Source: an uncultured Agathobaculum sp. (lineage in GTDB: Bacteria > Bacillota > Clostridia > Oscillospirales > Butyricicoccaceae). From it: a DNA stretch of 7,016 nt. Shown here piece by piece: positions 6,996 through 7,016 of the stretch. A model generated the notes under the pieces. The model was given only the letters and a program-made list of their open reading frames with translations, was not told the DNA's origin and searched no databases. Both the position numbers and the translations under genes were made by a program. How positions within the stretch are numbered: position 1 is the stretch's first letter; the number at the start of each line of letters is the position of its first letter. The DNA lies in contig CALWJG010000081.1 of NCBI GenBank assembly GCA_944380945.1, positions 1 to 7,016 on the forward strand. The letters are read 5' to 3'.

Positions 6996-7008
6996 GGGTA
7001 TCATACCC
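6996..7008 (-). promoter_or_regulatory. Palindrome overlapping a putative glpK -10 element
   Basis: The plus-strand sequence GGGTATCATACCC is a perfect 6-1-6 inverted repeat. Read on the minus strand it contains TATGAT (7000-7005), identical to the -10 of the trpS promoter, about 72 nt before the glpK start. The matching -35 would fall near 7023-7028, outside the window, so the promoter cannot be confirmed. The symmetric arms over a -10 would suit a repressor operator, but this is inference. A second palindrome, CCCCGCGGGG (7006-7015), adjoins it. Confidence 0.4.
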
Positions 7009-7016
7009 CGCGGGGG

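Overview
The window is a GC-rich stretch with six complete genes, all on the minus strand and tightly packed. Strong AGGAGG-type ribosome binding sites, GCG/CCG/GAG-heavy codon use, short gaps and gene content (a TagO/WecA-type transferase, a non-hydrolysing UDP-GlcNAc 2-epimerase, an 'aluminium resistance'/methionine gamma-lyase-family PLP enzyme, a bacterial TrpS and a GlpK) suggest a high-GC member of the Firmicutes, probably a gut-type clostridium (Oscillospirales-like). That assignment is inference; there is no rRNA or other lineage marker.

Read in the direction of transcription (high to low coordinates), the layout is as follows. (1) 7016-6928 is a partial upstream region with a -10-like TATGAT inside a 13-bp palindrome, then a GC-rich leader hairpin. 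(2) glpK, glycerol kinase (6927-5434). (3) A 116-nt intergenic region carrying a good sigma-A promoter with an extended -10. (4) trpS (5317-4307). (5) A wecA/tagO-type polyprenyl-phosphate GlcNAc-1-phosphate transferase (4282-3173). (6) wecB/mnaA (3186-2038), overlapping the previous gene by 14 nt. (7) An unrecognised single-pass membrane-anchored protein (2041-1271) that starts on a GTG overlapping the wecB stop. (8) A PLP-dependent methionine gamma-lyase-family protein (1262-6), whose Shine-Dalgarno lies inside the end of the preceding gene.

Genes 4-8 have gaps of 24 nt or less and two overlaps, so they probably form one transcription unit driven by the promoter at 5390-5418. WecA/TagO makes C55-PP-GlcNAc and WecB/MnaA makes UDP-ManNAc, which are the first two ingredients of a teichoic-acid linkage unit or a related cell-surface glycan. 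The anchored protein between these and the PLP enzyme is the only gene of unknown role. glpK appears to be a separate unit and lacks the histidine by which many Firmicute glycerol kinases are activated through the PTS.

Most of the window is housekeeping. There is no mobile element, CRISPR array, RNA gene or convincing novel defence or biosynthetic system. The points most worth a second look are the unknown anchored protein and its coupling to wecB, the divergent GlpK regulatory loop, and the palindrome over the putative glpK promoter.
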